A stretch of 22,848 nucleotides of DNA from Physcia stellaris (taxonomy: Eukaryota; Ascomycota; Lecanoromycetes; Caliciales; Physciaceae): the NCBI GenBank assembly GCA_018902385.1, contig JABSSW010000117.1, positions 1-22,848 on the forward strand, in the 5' to 3' direction. This document shows, in pieces, positions 20,138 to 22,848 of this stretch (the stretch's first letter is position 1; every line of letters begins with the position of its first letter). The notes under the pieces are model-generated. The model searched no databases and was not told the DNA's origin. It saw nothing but the letters and a program-made list of their open reading frames with translations. The position numbers and the translations under genes were made by a program.

Positions 20138-21681
20138 ATGTCTTACAATCAAGGCGGTTACCCGCCATACGGAGGACCACCACCTCGTAAGTGCTCACTT
20201 TTGGGACCATCGCAGCTCATATACTGATACATCATTGTAGAAGGATATCAACAACCGCCGCAAGGCCAGTATCCCCACAAGGCTATCCGCCGCAGCAGGG
20301 TATGGCGCACCGCCAGGGCCCCAGGGGTACGGCCAGCAGGGTTATCCGCCTCAGGGCCAATTCCAGCAGCATAATCAAGCATTTCCTCCTCATCAGCAAC
20401 CAGCTTATCCGCCCCAGCAACAGCACAACCAAGCCTATCCTTCTCAGCAACCTCAGCAAGGTTATCCTCCTCAACAGAATCAAGGATATCCTCCGCCAGG
20501 GCAGCCACCATACGGAGCGCCATCCCATAGTCCCTACCCCCAACAACCTCAGGCACCGTATGGCGTACCCCCACATAGTCCACAACCTCCATACGGCGCG
20601 CCACAGGGAGCTCCATATGGCGCTCCGGCTCCAGGACAACATCAGCAAGTACCATATGGCGCACCTCATGGTGGTCCTTCCGCTCCTTATGGAGCAGCTC
20701 CCACGCAGCCGTACGGCGCTCCCACCATGCCAACCCCCCCTACGCTTGGGTACGCCCCTAGTCAAGACGTCCAATACGATGCCTCAAAACGAGCCGACGA
20801 GCTTCGGAGCGCTATGAAAGGCTTCGGGCCAACGAGTCCGTCCTCATCCGTACTTTTTTTCGCACACATTCGCGATCGAGCTCACCCTTGCCTAAAAACA
20901 ACCTACAACCAGCGCCACCACCGCAGTCTGGAAAAGGACATTGAAAGCGAAACCTCGCGCTACTTCGAAGACCGCCCCATCTCGATCCTGGGTCCCCCAA
21001 GGCGACGTCTACAGCCTCCAACAAAGCGCTCAAAGGCGCCGGCACGCGCGAATCCTGGCTCAACGACGTCCTCATCGGCCGCCCAACGCCGACATGCACG
21101 CCATCAAGCAAGCCTACAAAGCGACCACGCGCCGCGACCTGAGGCCGACGTCCGCGGCGACCTGTCCGGCAAAACCGAACGCCTGTTCATGATGATCGTC
21201 GGGTACGCGGCAAGAGGAGCTCGGCGCCCGTGCCGTCGACGCGGACGTGGTGGAGCTGCACCGCGCGACGGAAGGCAAAGCCGGCGCCGAGCAGCTGACG
21301 GTGTGTTCGGATCCTGTCGAACCGGTCGGACGGGCAGATCCGGGCGATCGCGCACGCGTACGAGGCCAAAATAATGGCGCTCGCTCGAGAAGGTCATCGT
21401 CAGCGAGTTCAGCGGGCATATGGAAGACGCTGGTGGATATCGTGCGCTGTGGCACCGATCGCGCGATGAGGGATGCGCAGCGGTTGGAGGAGTGTATGAA
21501 GGGTCCCGGCACGAAGGATGAGCTGTTGGTTGCGCGCGTGGTGCAGATGCATTGGGATAGGGCGCATATGGCGCAGGTGAAGGGGGCGTATCGGGTCAAG
21601 TATGGGAAGGAGCTGGTTGGTCGGGTGAAGGGGGAGACCAGTGGGGACTATGAGAGGTGTTTGGTTGCTATGATTGAGTAA
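20138..21681 (+). CDS. Annexin with Gly/Tyr/Pro/Gln-rich N-terminus, frame broken by many indels
   Basis: Annexins bind anionic membranes in a calcium-dependent way. Exon 1 (20138-20186) encodes MSYNQGGYPPYGGPPP. A 54-bp intron (20187-20240, GTAAGT..GTAG, branch CTGAT) follows. Exon 2 first encodes a low-complexity domain of GYPPQ and PYGAP repeats, as in fungal AnxC-type annexins, then the annexin core: ADELRSAMKGFG, TTYNQR, SLEKDIESETS, GDVYSL, NADMHAIKQAYKATTRRDL, ADVRGDLSGKTERLFMMIVG, ADVVELHRATEGKAGAEQLT, SDGQIRAIAHAYEAK, EFSGHMED and a clean last repeat with MKGPGTKDELL (type II calcium loop GxGT, with the downstream acidic residue in GETSGDYER). The stop is TAA 21679-21681. The core jumps among all three frames at least ten times; early cases are a lost C near 20272, a lost T near 20300 and a loss near 20827. 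Family identity is sure; the true protein needs a corrected sequence. Confidence 0.88.
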
Positions 21682-22381
21682 AGGTGGATAGCAAGATGAC
21701 GGCTGTCGGAGTAGAAGGAGGGGGGTCCGCCGTGTCATTTGGCGATGAGAGGGAAGTGAGGGGACTTTCCCGATACCCTGGACGCCTGAAGATTATTTTA
21801 GGTGTCTGGCCCTATGACCAACGGGGGCCTTTTCGTATGTAATAATGTGGCAAGGGCACGATTGACGACCAATACGCTTTCATGATAAAGCTTTGCTATT
21901 GCTTGATGAAAATTATGACTCTAGACATTAGGTCTTCCTGCCGGCTGGAAACCAACAATGATATCAATCGTAAATCGCACGCTCGCTCGCTCGCTCGCCG
22001 GTAGTCATACAGAATTCGGACTTAAAACAGATCCGTTCAATCCTTCGAGTGAGTATCCCCTCGTCTTCCACCTTGTGGCATCGCTTCATCCATATGATTC
22101 ATAAGGAAAGGTGATATTCTGCCAGGACCACCCGAACCCTCAACCGGGGAAGGCCATGAGAGACGCTCTCCGCGATCGGGCTGTCGTGGTCCGATGGTGG
22201 GTGGGTGTGGCCTGGGCCGGCGTGATAGATGTGCAGACATGAAAGGCAGATAAAGCTGCGTAAATGGCACTCGATAGCGCTTCCTAAAATGGTTCCGGCT
22301 CCGCATCTTGGTGAATGTTGCAATCTGGAATGTTCGTAGGAGATTGATTGGTTCTTTCGTAGATTCCGAGTACGACCACAA
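21682..22381. other. intergenic region downstream of annexin
   Basis: About 700 bp. It holds two GC hairpin-like dyads in the annexin 3' flank (GACGCCT/AGGTGTC at 21781-21806 and GGCCC/GGGCC at 21808-21829, the latter followed by TTTT) and a CGCT microsatellite at 21980-21998. A minus-strand frame at 22037-22381 has no recognisable domain. Confidence 0.45.
21980..21998 (+). repeat. short CGCT tetranucleotide repeat
   Basis: Four and three-quarter copies of CGCT in a row. A minor microsatellite in the annexin 3' flank. Confidence 0.85.
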
Positions 22382-22777
22382 TCAACTTCTCAATTCCTTG
22401 AAGAGACTGCCCCACCCGCTGAAGAGCCATTCATCGCCATGTCGTCCGCACTGCATGACCGTGCCCGAGCTCCTCGACCGTGAGGATTTTGGGCGGGAGG
22501 AGGTCGTTGTCTTGGACATTGTCGTCTTGGACCTGCTCGGCTGGGGAAGTGTGGTTGTGGATGGGCTACTGGGTGACGAGGGAGAGGTGTGTGCACGGGG
22601 AGACTGTTCGAGAGCGGACTTGGTGCTGGTGAGATTGATGGTGAGGAGCGGGGTTGTGCTTTGCCTGAAACTGCGGCAGTGGAAGCGAGAGAAGAAGGTC
22701 GGTGTTGAAGGAGAAGAGGTAGGCGTTATGGCTGTGGAGGGTGAGGGTGAGGAGGATGGGGAGATGGATAGCTTCAT
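22382..22777 (-). CDS. hypothetical Ser/Thr/Pro-rich small protein
   Basis: The first ATG in this frame is at 22777-22775, giving 131 residues to TGA at 22382. Most of the chain is low-complexity Ser/Thr/Pro with basic residues (for example SKTTTSSRPKSSRSRSSG). It ends with an ordered-looking segment, CGRHGDEWLFSGWGSLFKEL. A Cys-Gly-Arg-His-x-Asp-Glu-Trp-Leu-Phe ending is, as I recall, seen in small uncharacterised Pezizomycotina proteins, which supports a real gene. The frame continues upstream without an ATG, so an extra 5' exon outside or near the window edge is possible. No function can be given. Confidence 0.45.
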   Translation of the reverse strand: MKLSISPSSSPSPSTAITPTSSPSTPTFFSRFHCRSFRQSTTPLLTINLTSTKSALEQSPRAHTSPSSPSSPSTTTLPQPSRSKTTMSKTTTSSRPKSSRSRSSGTVMQCGRHGDEWLFSGWGSLFKELRS

Positions 22778-22848
22778 TGTTTGAGCCTGATGTTTGGGAA
22801 TGACTTTGGCGGATACCAGGAGTTGGAACAAGCGGGAGCGGTGATATA

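Noticed and set aside
20248-20774. Long minus-strand open frames opposite annexin
   Set aside because: They mirror the repetitive GYPPQ-coding strand; their Arg/Leu/Trp- or Glu/Val-rich content is an antisense shadow with no domain.
833-21681. Repeat-induced point mutation (RIP) as the cause of gene damage
   Set aside because: RIP makes C-to-T changes and AT-rich DNA, not single-base indels; the damaged genes keep normal or high GC.
21781-21833. Rho-independent terminator (GC dyad followed by TTTT) after annexin
   Set aside because: This mechanism is bacterial; in a fungal gene it is at most a 3' UTR structure.

Overview
The window comes from a filamentous ascomycete (Pezizomycotina). The genes are eukaryotic, with short introns of about 47-144 bp that have GT..AG ends and CTRAY-like branch sites. 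They encode a fungal set of proteins: RIO1, ATG17, a SconB/Met30-type F-box/WD40 protein, an MFS sugar transporter, a DUF89/ARMT1-like protein, a TATA-binding protein relative and a GYPPQ-rich annexin. Species and class cannot be settled from the sequence alone.

Layout: 1-832, no clear gene apart from a possible 3' end at the left edge. 833-2506 (+), RIO1 kinase. 2861-4302 (-), ATG17, convergent with RIO1. 4946-7078 (+), sconB/MET30, divergent from ATG17 across about 640 bp. 7806-9435 (-), an APH/choline-kinase-like phosphotransferase of bacterial capsule-cluster flavour. 9436-11687, a long stretch without a convincing gene. 11688-13370 (+), an intact four-exon sugar transporter. 14495-16219 (+), a five-exon DUF89 phosphatase/methyltransferase-like gene. 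16220-17947, non-coding with a pentanucleotide repeat. 17948-18637 (-), a divergent intact TBP-like gene. 20138-21681 (+), annexin. 22382-22777 (-), a small Ser/Thr/Pro-rich protein.

The genes do not form one pathway. Most are housekeeping (ribosome maturation, autophagy, sulfur control by ubiquitin ligase, transcription, membrane binding), with a transporter and a possibly foreign kinase between them.

Two things stand out. First, the TBP-like protein keeps all four DNA-intercalating phenylalanines but is changed at positions that match known TFIIA and TFIIB contacts, so it is probably a paralogue rather than the canonical TBP. Second, single-base indels break the reading frames of several conserved genes: about nine in RIO1, five in ATG17, at least ten in annexin and one or two in others. 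The transporter and the TBP-like gene have none. Local consensus errors are the simplest explanation, because RIO1 is essential in yeast, but decayed duplicates cannot be excluded from sequence alone.
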